Below, in pieces: positions 54,019 to 63,563 of a DNA stretch of 64,000 bases (position 1 is its first letter; every line of letters starts with the position of its first letter). The translations under genes and the position numbers were made by a program. The notes under the pieces are model-generated. The model had not been told where the DNA came from and made no database searches. It saw nothing but the letters and a program-made list of their open reading frames with translations. The stretch comes from Pseudomonas sp. 7SR1 (GTDB lineage: Bacteria; Pseudomonadota; Gammaproteobacteria; Pseudomonadales; Pseudomonadaceae), in assembly GCF_900156465.1 (NCBI RefSeq), contig NZ_LT707064.1, forward strand, positions 5,223,001 through 5,287,000, given 5' to 3'.

Positions 54019-57015
54019 ATGGACTCAGCCATGGCGATTGCAACACCGTCCACGCAGGATGCCGAGGATGTGGGGGTCCTGTTGCTGGATGCACAGGGGG
54101 CGCTGCTGATCATGGATGACAGCGCCAGCCAGCTGCTGGGCCTAAGCGAGAGCGTCGCCGCCCTGATGCCCTCGCCCGGGCTTTTTTCCCTCAGACCGCT
54201 GACATTTGACCAGCACCTGACCCATGCGCGACTCAAGGGGAACTGGTATTTCCAGAGTACGTCGGCCAACGGCGACACGCTGAGCGTGACCCTTGACTAC
54301 AAGGCCCGACAATCCACCTATCTGGTGAAAGTCCGCCGCGCCGAACCCGTTCACGTTGCCGAACAGGATTACCGCCTGGCGTTCCATTCTGCCGGCACCG
54401 GCCTGGCGTTGTTGCGAATGAGCGGTGAGTGGATCGCCGCCAACCGAAGGCTATGCCAGATGCTTGGCTACACCGAAGAAGAACTTCGTGCCACCTCCTT
54501 CCAGCGTCTGACGCACCCGGACGACGCCGATATCAGCAAGGATGAATTGCAAAGGCTCATCCAGGGGCACCGCACCAGCCTGACCCTGGAAAAACGCTAC
54601 ATCCGTAAAGATGGCAGCACGCTGTGGGCACGCCTGACCCTGGGCATCGCCCGTAACGCTGATGCCCAAGCGCTTTACTTCGTATCGCAGCTGGAAGACA
54701 TCAGTGAGCACCTCGCCTTGCGCCAGGCATTGTTCAATAACGAACAGAAGTACCTCTCGCTGGCCCAAAGCTCACAAAACATCATCCTTCGCTACAATCG
54801 GCTGGGACAGCAGATCTATGCCAATCCCGAGCTTGAACGCGCCCGAGGTTTTCCCAACACTCACATCACCGAACGCGTCTCGACGCCCAATCAGCTCGAT
54901 GAGTACTTTCGCACGCAGGTAGAGCTCACGTTATCGACCGGCGTAGCGAACACGTTCCTGCTGGAAAACAAGGACACGCATTCCCGTCGATCCATGGATT
55001 TCCTGTGCAACCTGACCCCGGAGCATGACGAAACAGGGGAGCTGTGTGGGGTGCTGGTCACCGCCCAGGACATCAGCGCATTACGCCGCCAGGAACGCGC
55101 CGAGAATGCGCGCTCCGCCATTTTCCAGAAGATGGTCACCCACGACACGCTCCTTGAGGTGCTGCCCCTGCTCGGCGCCTACCTGGATATTCTGACCCCC
55201 GAGTTGCACAACGCCATGGCGTTCAAGGCTGTACCTGGCGACGATTCCGCTGGCACGCCTCCTACGGATACGTCCTCGATCGTAAGCTGCCTGGCCGACG
55301 ATCTTGATCGACGTCCCGAGCTGTTCGGGCACCACCACTTCATTGCTGACTTGAAAAGCGATGCCCTGGGCCTCGCGTTCAGCCGGCCCGCCTTGAAGGC
55401 AGGCTATCGAGGTTGCTGGGTTGAGCCGGTGATCAACAAGACCGGCGGCACCATGGGCGTCATCCTGTTGTTCGTCGTTGGCGACATCCAACTGAGCGAG
55501 CAGGACCGCAAACATGCACGAATGGCCAGTCATATCGCTGCCATCGCCTGGGAGCGCTGCTCGGCCCACAGCCACCTGGCGCAGAGCGAACGCCGTTACC
55601 GCGAAGTCTTCGACCATTCGCAAGACATGCTTTGCCTGCTCGCCGTGGATGCCGAGCAGCAACTCAGTTGCCTGGAGGCCAATCCAAAGCTGTGCGAAAT
55701 GCTCGGCAAAAATCATTCGGACATGATCGGCCAGTCGTTGGGCCAGTGCCTGGAAAAAGAAGCCGCAAGCATTGTCGAGGCGATCTGCCTGCACTGCATC
55801 GCCGTGGGAGCCCCCATCGAGCTGGATGCCCACCTGCCCTGCGGCCAGCGCTCACTCGTCGTCCACTTCAACCTGGTCCCCGTAGCCGATTCAAATGGGC
55901 GCTTGCATCGCCTGGTGTGCATCGCTCGCAACATTACCGACATCCTGGAGGCCCAGCGCAACGAACTGGCCCGGCAGCAGGAGATCGGCACGCTGGTCGA
56001 GAACTCTCCGGATGGTATTGCACGACTGAGTCGAACCGGAGAATTGCTGTTCGTCAATCCCGCCCTGGAAGCCTGGCTGGATCGCCCGCAAATCGACTTG
56101 CTGCGCAAGGATCTGCTCGAGATCCTGCCGAAGAACCTGCAAAGCCAGTTATTCCATGCAGCCGTGATCGAGGCCGTGGAAAAGGGCCAGCCCCTGGAGC
56201 ATGAATTTGTGCTCACCGAGCAGCATCGACTGCAGCGCGTCTATCACATCAGTCTCGTACCCGAGCAGGACATCCAGGGAAAGATCGCCACCGTGCTGGC
56301 AGTCGTTCGCGACATATCGCAGTTGCGCCTGGCTGAAATGCGCCTGGCATCGCTCAACAAGCAACTGCGCCAGTTGATGTCCAGTCGGGAAAGTGCGCGG
56401 GAAGAGGAGCGCAAGCTCATTGCGCAGGAAATCCACGATGAGCTCGGACAACATCTGACGGCAATACGCATGGGCACTTCGCTGCTGCGCTTCCAGTACG
56501 GCGAGCAATTGCCCCAGCTCAGCGAACAAGTGGCACGCCTGCTGCAACTGATCGACCAAACGGTGCAGGTGGTCAGGAACATTTCCACCAGCCTGCGCCC
56601 CTCCATCCTCAACATGGGCATCGTCGCGTCATTGGAATGGCTGACCGACACGTTCAAGCAGCAATGGGGCATCGACTGCAACCTGCAGGTTCCTGCGCAA
56701 AAAATCCATCTGGACGATGCCAGCGCAACCGCTGCATTTCGGATCGCCCAGGAGTCGCTGACCAATATCGCCCGACACGCCGAAGCCACTCGGGTCGATA
56801 TCACGTTCGAGCAAGGCGAGAACGGCTGGTCACTGGAGATCACCGACAACGGCAAAGGCTTCGAGCAACGCGAACAATCAACCCGGACCCTCGGCTTGCT
56901 GGGAATGCGCGAACGCGGCCTGACCCTGGGAGGCACTACCACCATATCCAGCAGCCCGGGCAGCGGTACCACTGTCCAACTGCGCGTACCTGATTCAAGG
57001 AGTCACGACTCATGA
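54019..57015 (+). CDS. Multi-PAS histidine kinase of the NarX/DegS (HisKA_3) type
   Basis: 998 residues, without obvious membrane helices. Several PAS modules: around 10-110, about 120-240 ('ANRRLCQMLGYTEEELRATSFQRL'), about 245-365, a GAF-like region near 375-515, and PAS again near 520-770 ('VENSPDGIARLSRTGELLFVNPALEAWL'). Then HisKA_3 with His806 in 'IAQEIHDELGQHLTAIRMG' and HATPase ('FRIAQESLTNIARHAEATRV', 'GLLGMRERGLTLGG'). Cytosolic sensing of redox, small ligand or stress is likely. The stop overlaps the start of the LuxR-type regulator as ATGA, so the pair is cognate. Confidence 0.92.
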   Translation: MDSAMAIATPSTQDAEDVGVLLLDAQGALLIMDDSASQLLGLSESVAALMPSPGLFSLRPLTFDQHLTHARLKGNWYFQSTSANGDTLSVTLDYKARQSTYLVKVRRAEPVHVAEQDYRLAFHSAGTGLALLRMSGEWIAANRRLCQMLGYTEEELRATSFQRLTHPDDADISKDELQRLIQGHRTSLTLEKRYIRKDGSTLWARLTLGIARNADAQALYFVSQLEDISEHLALRQALFNNEQKYLSLAQSSQNIILRYNRLGQQIYANPELERARGFPNTHITERVSTPNQLDEYFRTQVELTLSTGVANTFLLENKDTHSRRSMDFLCNLTPEHDETGELCGVLVTAQDISALRRQERAENARSAIFQKMVTHDTLLEVLPLLGAYLDILTPELHNAMAFKAVPGDDSAGTPPTDTSSIVSCLADDLDRRPELFGHHHFIADLKSDALGLAFSRPALKAGYRGCWVEPVINKTGGTMGVILLFVVGDIQLSEQDRKHARMASHIAAIAWERCSAHSHLAQSERRYREVFDHSQDMLCLLAVDAEQQLSCLEANPKLCEMLGKNHSDMIGQSLGQCLEKEAASIVEAICLHCIAVGAPIELDAHLPCGQRSLVVHFNLVPVADSNGRLHRLVCIARNITDILEAQRNELARQQEIGTLVENSPDGIARLSRTGELLFVNPALEAWLDRPQIDLLRKDLLEILPKNLQSQLFHAAVIEAVEKGQPLEHEFVLTEQHRLQRVYHISLVPEQDIQGKIATVLAVVRDISQLRLAEMRLASLNKQLRQLMSSRESAREEERKLIAQEIHDELGQHLTAIRMGTSLLRFQYGEQLPQLSEQVARLLQLIDQTVQVVRNISTSLRPSILNMGIVASLEWLTDTFKQQWGIDCNLQVPAQKIHLDDASATAAFRIAQESLTNIARHAEATRVDITFEQGENGWSLEITDNGKGFEQREQSTRTLGLLGMRERGLTLGGTTTISSSPGSGTTVQLRVPDSRSHDS

Positions 57016-57641
57016 TCCGTTTAATGGTGGCCGACGATCACACGATCATGCGCGAAGGCCTCAAGCAATTGTTCGCGCTGGTAAAGGACATCTGCGTGGT
57101 GGCGGAAGCGGAGAACGGAGCCCAGGTCCTGGAGCTGTTGCGCCATACCGAGATCGATGTGCTCCTGCTCGACATGACCATGCCCGGTTCGAGTGGCGAG
57201 GATCTGATCAGCCGTATCCATGCCCATTACCCCAAACTGCCGATGCTCATCCTGAGCATGCACAATGAAGCCCACATCGCCCAACGTGCCCTGCGTGCCG
57301 GCGCCTCGGGCTACATGACCAAGGACCGCGACCCGGAAGCGCTGTTGGCCGCGATCCGCAAGGTGAGCACCGGCGCACGTTACCTCGACCCACAACTGGC
57401 CGAGCAGATCGCACTGCAAAGCAGTGGCGTGACACCCGAGAACGCCTCGCAGAGCCTGACCTCGCGTGAGTTCCAGATCCTGCGCATGCTGGCCCAAGGA
57501 CTGAGCGTCAACCAGATCGCCGAACAGCTGGTGATCAGCAACAAGACCGTCAGCACCCACAAGACTCGGCTGATGGAAAAGATGTGCTTTGCCACCAGCA
57601 CCGACCTGGTGCGCTACGCCTTGAATGAAGGGCTGGTCTGA
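57012..57641 (+). CDS. NarL/LuxR-family response regulator
   Basis: 209 residues. Receiver: 'LMVADDHTIMREGLKQL', phospho-acceptor Asp54 in 'VLLLDMTMPGSSGED', Lys in 'GYMTKDRDPEALL'. C-terminal LuxR helix-turn-helix: 'LTSREFQILRMLAQGLSVNQIAEQLVISNKTVSTHKTRLMEKM'-type block (residues about 145-190). Controls transcription when phosphorylated by the upstream PAS kinase, with which it overlaps by four bases. Targets unknown. It converges with cheB, nine bases apart. Confidence 0.94.
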   Translation: MIRLMVADDHTIMREGLKQLFALVKDICVVAEAENGAQVLELLRHTEIDVLLLDMTMPGSSGEDLISRIHAHYPKLPMLILSMHNEAHIAQRALRAGASGYMTKDRDPEALLAAIRKVSTGARYLDPQLAEQIALQSSGVTPENASQSLTSREFQILRMLAQGLSVNQIAEQLVISNKTVSTHKTRLMEKMCFATSTDLVRYALNEGLV

Positions 57642-57650
57642 ACACCTTGA

Positions 57651-58727
57651 TCAGGGCTGATGGCCGCGGACGCCAAGGATGGCCGAAGCGATCTGTTCCA
57701 GGGGCAGCTCGCGCTCGACCGCGCCCAGCTTGAACGCCTCGCGCGGCATTCCATACACCACACAAGACTCTTCGTCCTGGCCCAGGGTCCTGGCGCCGGC
57801 ATCGCGCATTTCCTTGAGGCCACGAGCGCCATCGTCCCCCATGCCTGTCATGATGATGCCCAGGGCGTTGCTACCTGCGCTGCGTGCGACCGAACGGAAG
57901 AGTACATCCACCGAAGGTCGATGCCGGCTGACGGGAGGCCCCTGGACAATATCCACCTGGTACTGGGCACCGCTGCGCTTGACCAGCATGTGAGTGCCTC
58001 CCGGCGCAATCAGCGCACGCCCGGGGATGATGCGGTCGCCCTGTACCGCCTCGCGGACCTCGATCTCGCAAACATGATCGAGGCGTTCGGCGAAGGCGGC
58101 GGTAAACTTCTCCGGCATGTGCTGCACCACGACAATGCCTGGACAGACCCGCGACAGCCCCTGGAGAACCTGTTCCAGGGCCTGGGTGCCGCCGGTGGAA
58201 GTACCGATGGCCACGATGCTTTCAGTCGTGCGCGCCATGGCCACGGCCCCAGGGGACAGGATAGCGTCAGCACTGAGCCGAGGCGGTACGTCGGCAGGCG
58301 TCCGTGCACCCACCCTGCGCCGCAGGTTGGCCTTCGCTGCGCCCCTGACGGCCTGGACCAGTTCATCCGCACTCTCAGTCAGGAACTGTCGCAGGTTGGA
58401 CTGTGGCTTGGTGACGATACTGACTGCACCGGCCGCCAATGCCTGCAAGGTGGTCTTGGCGCCCTTCTCTGTGAGCGTCGAACAGATCACCACCGGCGTA
58501 GGCTTCTGCGCCATCAGCTTTTTCAGGAAGGTAATACCGTCCATTCGTGGCATCTCGACGTCCAATACGATGACATCAGGCCATTGCCTGTTCATCTTCT
58601 CCATGGCGTACACCGGATCGACGGCAACGTCGATAACCTGTATCCCGCTGGCCTGGTTCAAGGTCGCACTCAACACCTGGCGCACCACTGCGGAATCATC
58701 AATGATCAAGACCTTGATAGCCGTCAT
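57651..58727 (-). CDS. cheB: Chemotaxis protein-glutamate methylesterase/deamidase CheB
   Basis: 358 residues. Receiver with Asp56 in '[13 protein letters not shown]', linker, then the methylesterase with Ser177 in '[11 protein letters not shown]', His in 'VVQHMPEKF' and Asp in '[13 protein letters not shown]' forming the triad. It demethylates receptor glutamates after phosphorylation by CheA. Last gene of the minus-strand chemosensory operon; it overlaps cheD by four bases. Confidence 0.95.
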   Translation of the reverse strand: MTAIKVLIIDDSAVVRQVLSATLNQASGIQVIDVAVDPVYAMEKMNRQWPDVIVLDVEMPRMDGITFLKKLMAQKPTPVVICSTLTEKGAKTTLQALAAGAVSIVTKPQSNLRQFLTESADELVQAVRGAAKANLRRRVGARTPADVPPRLSADAILSPGAVAMARTTESIVAIGTSTGGTQALEQVLQGLSRVCPGIVVVQHMPEKFTAAFAERLDHVCEIEVREAVQGDRIIPGRALIAPGGTHMLVKRSGAQYQVDIVQGPPVSRHRPSVDVLFRSVARSAGSNALGIIMTGMGDDGARGLKEMRDAGARTLGQDEESCVVYGMPREAFKLGAVERELPLEQIASAILGVRGHQP

Positions 58728-59236
58728 CTGAGATTACTCTTGGGCGATTCGAATACCTTGCGTACCGAGTCGGCATGATGGAGTTGGAGGCGTCCGCTGC
58801 CCACATCGAACACCAGGTGGCGATACCCTCGGCCACCTACGTGATAGGCCCGGCACTGCAATCCATGGTCCTGGATCAAGCGCCTGGCGGCATTGACGTT
58901 CTGCTGGCCGATCCCGGTAGCGTCACCGCGCTCTACTCCGGGAAACATGTCGGCCCCGCCGAAAAGACTCACTTCGAACTGCTCGGGCCGGGCCCCCGCC
59001 CGATGGATGCATTCGAGCAACAGCACCAAGGCATCCGTAGCGTAACGGCCGTTCAGGTGTCCGGCGCCGCGGCCGCCCCGACGAGGCAACATGAAATGAC
59101 ACATGCCGCCCAACAAGCGGTGCGGGTGCCAGAACACCAGGGCCACACAGGACCCCAGCACCGTACACAAGCGCATCTGGCGTCCTCCGAACGCCACGTC
59201 GCCGGGCTGCAGGAAATACTCGATCACCTGAACCAT
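58724..59236 (-). CDS. cheD: Chemoreceptor glutamine deamidase CheD
   Basis: 170 residues from the ATG at 59236; in-frame codons upstream overlap cheR and are unlikely. The catalytic core '[16 protein letters not shown]' (Cys) with 'GGMCHFMLP' (His) and '[19 protein letters not shown]' is typical. Deamidates receptor glutamines and may tune CheA. The start lies just two bases beyond the cheR stop codon, giving an overlap, and cheB follows with a four-base overlap. Confidence 0.93.
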   Translation of the reverse strand: MVQVIEYFLQPGDVAFGGRQMRLCTVLGSCVALVFWHPHRLLGGMCHFMLPRRGGRGAGHLNGRYATDALVLLLECIHRAGARPEQFEVSLFGGADMFPGVERGDATGIGQQNVNAARRLIQDHGLQCRAYHVGGRGYRHLVFDVGSGRLQLHHADSVRKVFESPKSNLR

Positions 59237-59237
59237 C

Positions 59238-60041
59238 TCAAGCGTCCGGCTTGCGGTAGATCGAGGGTTTGACCAGGTGCAATTCGTCGCTGATGCCATT
59301 CAGGCTTTCCGAGTGACTCACGATGAAATAACCCCCTGGCCGCAGATGCTTGCTCAAGCGCTTGACCACCTCGGACTTGGTCTGGTTATCGAAATAGATC
59401 ATCACATTGCGCAGGAAGATCAAGTCGAACTGCCCCACCGAAGGCAGTGGGTTGTTCAAGTTGATCGACGTGAAGGTAATCCGTGACGCCAACGCGCGGT
59501 CGACCATGAAGATGCCATTGTTGCTGCCCACGCCCTTCAGGCAGTACTTGTTCAGCAGCGGCTCGGGAATACCGCGGATACCATCCAGTGGGTAGCGTCC
59601 GCTCCGGGCTTTTTCCAGTACCCGGCTGCTGATATCGGAAGCGAGGATCTCCCATGGCCGGGTGCCCAGACTGTCAGCCAGCACCATGGCCAGGGTGTAG
59701 GGTTCTTCCCCCGTGGAGCAGGCACCACTCCAGATGCGCACCGGGCCATTGCCACGCAGCTCGGCGAGCACCACGTTGCGCAGAAAATCGAAATGCTTGG
59801 GTTCTCGAAAAAAATAGGTCTCGTTGGTGGTCAGCAGGTCCACCGCCATTTGCAACTCGGCCTGGTCCTTCATCAGCAAACGGTAATAGCTGCCGTAGGT
59901 GGTCAAGTTGAAAAACTGCAGGCGCTTGGCCAAACGGCCGCTGACCAGCTGCTTCTTGGCAACGGACAGGCTGATTCCGGCAATCTCGTGAATCATCGCC
60001 CGAAACTGCTGGAACTCGTTGTCTGATAGGACGGCATTCAT
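59238..60041 (-). CDS. cheR: Chemotaxis protein methyltransferase CheR
   Basis: 267 residues. N-terminal helical domain, then the SAM-binding fold with 'VRIWSGACSTGEEPYTLAMVL' and 'DLIFLRNVMIYFDNQTKSEVVKRLSKHLRPGG'-type motifs, all normal for CheR. It methylates glutamates of the operon's receptor. Overlaps the preceding cheW gene by four bases. Confidence 0.95.
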   Translation of the reverse strand: MNAVLSDNEFQQFRAMIHEIAGISLSVAKKQLVSGRLAKRLQFFNLTTYGSYYRLLMKDQAELQMAVDLLTTNETYFFREPKHFDFLRNVVLAELRGNGPVRIWSGACSTGEEPYTLAMVLADSLGTRPWEILASDISSRVLEKARSGRYPLDGIRGIPEPLLNKYCLKGVGSNNGIFMVDRALASRITFTSINLNNPLPSVGQFDLIFLRNVMIYFDNQTKSEVVKRLSKHLRPGGYFIVSHSESLNGISDELHLVKPSIYRKPDA

Positions 60042-60562
60042 GCTTTCAACCCGCCTTCATCGATGCTCGAAGCAAGGAGTGCCGACCAGTCATTGCGACT
60101 GAGCAGATGCTCGATGTCCAGCAACAACACAAAACGATCACTGAGCTTGCCGACCCCCACTACGAATTCAGGACTAAGGCGTCCCTGGAGCGCCGGCGCC
60201 GGCTCGATCTGTTCGGCCGGGATCTCCAGCACTTCGCTGACGGCGTCCACGATGATGCCCACCAGGCCGGCGCCACTGCTGCCGTGGATCTCCAGCATGA
60301 CGATGCAGGTGCGCGGATTTTCCAAGGTCTGGGCCCCGCCGAAACACAGGCCGAGATCCAGCACCGCAATGGCCGCCCCGCGCAGATTGATGATGCCGCG
60401 AACCTTCTGCGGCGCCATCGGCAACGGGGTGATCGGACCGTATTCGACAATCTCCCGGACGCATGGGGTACCGACCGCAAACATCTCCTGGCCGACGCTG
60501 AAGGTCAGGTACTGCTGGGCTGCCGTCCCTTGGGCCGATGGGCGCGACGCAGATATGGACAT
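60038..60562 (-). CDS. cheW: CheW-like coupling protein (second copy)
   Basis: 174 residues. The CheW fold is shown by 'QQYLTFSVGQEMFAVGTPCVREIVEY', 'KVRGIINLRGAAIAVLDLGLCFG' and 'GIIVDAVSEVLEIPAEQIEP'. Couples CheA to the receptor. A second cheW gene lies 74 bp upstream. Overlaps cheR by four bases. Confidence 0.93.
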   Translation of the reverse strand: MSISASRPSAQGTAAQQYLTFSVGQEMFAVGTPCVREIVEYGPITPLPMAPQKVRGIINLRGAAIAVLDLGLCFGGAQTLENPRTCIVMLEIHGSSGAGLVGIIVDAVSEVLEIPAEQIEPAPALQGRLSPEFVVGVGKLSDRFVLLLDIEHLLSRNDWSALLASSIDEGGLKA

Positions 60563-60636
60563 GGTTCACTCCTCGGGGCCCACCGCAGGCGGCAGCCCCC
60601 TCTCAAGACAACGTAGGCACGCCTGAGCACGACGGC

Positions 60637-61149
60637 TCAATGCAATTGGCTGGCGATCTCACGGACACACAGCACCTGGTCGATCTGAAGCACAGTCAGG
60701 AACGCCCCTCGTACCTTGACCATCCCTCGAATGAAGTCTTCACGGATCCGGTTTCCGATCGCCGGCGCGGCCTTGACGTCCGCCAGTTCGATTTCGATCA
60801 CCTCGCTCACCGAGTCGACGACAATGCCCAGTACGTGGGGTTCGCCTTCCTGGGTCAGTTCCAGGATAACGATGCAGGTCCTGCTGCCTCGCTGCGTGGC
60901 GCCCTTGCTGAAGCGCGCCTGCAGATCGATCACCGGGACCACCGAACCGCGGAGATTGATCACCCCGCGGATGAAATCGGGCATCATCGGTACGCTCGTC
61001 ACCTGGCCGTATTCGATGATCTCGCGCACGCACAAGGTATCGATTGCATAGACCTCCCTGGCGGACACGAACGTCAGCAATTGCAGGAGTTCGCTGTCGC
61101 ACGGACTCTGCGGCACGTACTCGAAATGGCTCAAGGCTGCAGCGTCCAT
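60637..61149 (-). CDS. cheW: CheW-like coupling protein (first copy)
   Basis: 170 residues. 'LLTFVSAREVYAIDTLCVREIIEYGQV', 'FIRGVINLRGSVVPVIDLQARF' and 'GIVVDSVSEVIEIELADVKAAP' are CheW motifs. It differs clearly from the next CheW, so the two are not recent duplicates and may serve different receptor arrays. Starts three bases after the mcp stop codon. Confidence 0.93.
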   Translation of the reverse strand: MDAAALSHFEYVPQSPCDSELLQLLTFVSAREVYAIDTLCVREIIEYGQVTSVPMMPDFIRGVINLRGSVVPVIDLQARFSKGATQRGSRTCIVILELTQEGEPHVLGIVVDSVSEVIEIELADVKAAPAIGNRIREDFIRGMVKVRGAFLTVLQIDQVLCVREIASQLH

Positions 61150-61152
61150 GTC

Positions 61153-63543
61153 TCAACTCCCGAAGCGAATGAAACCGCCTTCCTGGGCATGCTCGCTGCT
61201 TTGCAGGCCGCCCAGACCGGTAGCAGAGGCCCGTGGTACGGCAGACACCGCCACCCGCCCCTGCAAGGTGAAAAAGCCCATCAACTCCTGTAGCTGTTCG
61301 GCCTGGCTGCTCATTTCCTCGGCGGTGGCGGCCAGCTCTTCGGAGGCCGAGGCGTTTTGCTGAGTGATCTGGCTCATCTGCGACATGGCGGTATTGATCT
61401 GCTCGGAGCCGATGGATTGCTCTTCGGATGCCGCCGCGATCTCCTGGACCAGATCGGAGGTCTTGGTGATCGAGGGCACGATCTCATCCAGCAGGTTGCC
61501 GGCCCGTTCAGCCAGGGCAACACTGCTTTTGGCCACCTGGCCGATTTCCTGCGCCGCGACCTGGCTGCGTTCGGCGAGCTTGCGCACCTCAGCGGCGACA
61601 ACCGCGAAGCCCTTGCCATGCTCGCCGGCACGGGCCGCTTCGATGGCCGCGTTGAGCGCCAGCAGATTGGTCTGATAGGCAATCGAATCGACGATCCCGA
61701 TCTTCTCCGCGATGGTTTTCATGGCCGAGACGGTGTCCTTGACGGCCTGCCCACCCTCGCTCGCTTCCTTGCTCGCCTTGCCGGCCATGCCATCGGTCAC
61801 TTTGGCGTTCTCGGTGTTCTGCGAGATCGACGCCGACATCTGTTCCATCGACGCTGACGTTTCTTCGACCGACGCCGCCTGCACCGAAGCCGATTGGCTG
61901 ATGCTCTGGGCCGTGGCGGAGATCTCTTCCGAAGCGCTGGACAGCGAATCGGCGGAACTGCGAACCTCGCCAATGATCTGCGAGAGTTTGCTCACCGTTT
62001 CGTTGACCGCATTCTTCAGGTCTTGCAGGCTGCCCTGGTAATCACCCTTGACGCTGCGGGTCAGGTCACCACCGGACAGGGCCATCATGACCTCCATCGC
62101 CTCGCTGAGGGGCGCGACGATCGAGTCCAGCGTGCTGTTGATCCCCGCCACGATGCGGCGGAAATCCCCTTGGTGGCGAGTACTGTCCGCACGGGTATCG
62201 AGCCGACCGACTACCGCATTCTCGCTGAGCATCTGGGTGTCTTCGATCAGCGCCTGGATGTTGCTGCGCAGTTGCTCGATATTGTCGTTGATAAAGGCTT
62301 TTTTGCCGGGGAACTGGGCCAGGGGCGCCGACAGGTCGCCTTCGCCGAAAGAGCGTATGCAAGCCATGGCCTGTTTTTTCACGCTGATATGGCCATCGAC
62401 CATGTCGTTGATGCCTTGGGCGATCTGACGGTAGGAGCCTTGGAATCGCTGTACGTCGATGTGCACATCGATGTCGCCTTTCTCATGCTCGTCCGACATG
62501 TGACGCATCTCTTCGATCAACGCCATGATGGTGCTGCGCAGATGTTCGACGGTGACGTTAATGAACGCCTTCTTGCCGGGGAAGGCTTGCAGGGGCGCCT
62601 GCAGATCGCCCTCGCTGATCGATTTGATGCAGGCCATGGCTTGCTTCTTGACGTTGATATGCCCGGCGACCATATCGTTGATGCCTTGGGCCATCAGCCC
62701 ATAGCTGCCAGCGAAGCGTGCCGCATCGATCTGCACGTCGATGTCGCCTTTGTCGTGCTCCGCGGACATGCTGTTCATATCGCTGATCAACTGGTTCAAG
62801 GTCCCGCTCAGGCGGTCCATGGACCCCATCAGTCCGGTACGCTCAAGGCCGTTGCCACTGCCTTGCACATCCAGCTGCCCGGCCACGAACCGCTCCGCCA
62901 GCCGGCGTACATCGTCGGGCTCGCCACCCAATGTGTGAAGCAGCCGGCGCACCAGGAAGAAGCCGATCAAGCCGATGGCCAGCAAGGTAGCACCACCGAC
63001 CAAGGCAATGCTGTAGATCGCCGTCTGTTCGGTCGATGCCGCAATCGCTGCATTTTTTTCCCCCAGGTCCAGGTTGTGCTGGCGGATATCGCCCAGGGCC
63101 GAAGTCACCTTTTCACGTGTCACGTCCAGGTCGAGCAGCAGACTACGGGCTTCAGGGGCCGCGCTCCTGAGGGCATTGTCGAAACGTTCCGCCCCCCGGT
63201 TGTATTCGTTGACTGTGCTGCGCAAGGCGCTGAGCAGCGTGGCGTCACGATCGTCGGAGACGAACTCTTTCTGGTACCGATCGAGTGCCTGGAGTACCGA
63301 CTCCCTGTCACTTTGCTGGGAACCGCCGACAGGTCCGGACAGGCTCTGCCATTGGCGACTGTGGCTCTGCGCCAGGGCCAGGGCCACATGATCCAGCAAC
63401 TGCAGGCTGGGCACAGTGTTGACTTGTGCATAGCTGGCGGTGCTCCTGACCCCACCCATCAGATAGAGACTGAGACTGACGAGGATCAGGATGCCCAACA
63501 GAGCTGAGGCGACCAGCAGCGAGATATTCTTTTTAACGGTCAT
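61153..63543 (-). CDS. Methyl-accepting chemotaxis protein with a duplicated HAMP-like module
   Basis: 796 residues from the ATG at 63543, with GGAG about nine bases upstream. TM1 (8-30), a four-helix-bundle-type periplasmic domain (about 31-185), TM2 (186-206), HAMP, then two 90-residue repeats (259-348 and 349-438; each opens 'MS.EH.KGDIDV' and contains '[20 protein letters not shown]'), and the signalling domain with hairpin tip '[21 protein letters not shown]'. The C-terminus 'GGFIRFGS' is not the usual CheR-binding pentapeptide. Receptor of the adjacent chemosensory array. Confidence 0.93.
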   Translation of the reverse strand: MTVKKNISLLVASALLGILILVSLSLYLMGGVRSTASYAQVNTVPSLQLLDHVALALAQSHSRQWQSLSGPVGGSQQSDRESVLQALDRYQKEFVSDDRDATLLSALRSTVNEYNRGAERFDNALRSAAPEARSLLLDLDVTREKVTSALGDIRQHNLDLGEKNAAIAASTEQTAIYSIALVGGATLLAIGLIGFFLVRRLLHTLGGEPDDVRRLAERFVAGQLDVQGSGNGLERTGLMGSMDRLSGTLNQLISDMNSMSAEHDKGDIDVQIDAARFAGSYGLMAQGINDMVAGHINVKKQAMACIKSISEGDLQAPLQAFPGKKAFINVTVEHLRSTIMALIEEMRHMSDEHEKGDIDVHIDVQRFQGSYRQIAQGINDMVDGHISVKKQAMACIRSFGEGDLSAPLAQFPGKKAFINDNIEQLRSNIQALIEDTQMLSENAVVGRLDTRADSTRHQGDFRRIVAGINSTLDSIVAPLSEAMEVMMALSGGDLTRSVKGDYQGSLQDLKNAVNETVSKLSQIIGEVRSSADSLSSASEEISATAQSISQSASVQAASVEETSASMEQMSASISQNTENAKVTDGMAGKASKEASEGGQAVKDTVSAMKTIAEKIGIVDSIAYQTNLLALNAAIEAARAGEHGKGFAVVAAEVRKLAERSQVAAQEIGQVAKSSVALAERAGNLLDEIVPSITKTSDLVQEIAAASEEQSIGSEQINTAMSQMSQITQQNASASEELAATAEEMSSQAEQLQELMGFFTLQGRVAVSAVPRASATGLGGLQSSEHAQEGGFIRFGS

Positions 63544-63563
63544 GAGCTGTACTCCAGGGAACA

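Noticed and set aside
61894..63507. Plus-strand open frame of 537 codons opposite the chemoreceptor
   Set aside because: Antisense shadow of a well-supported mcp gene, His/Asp-rich composition typical of reversed coding DNA, no start signal.
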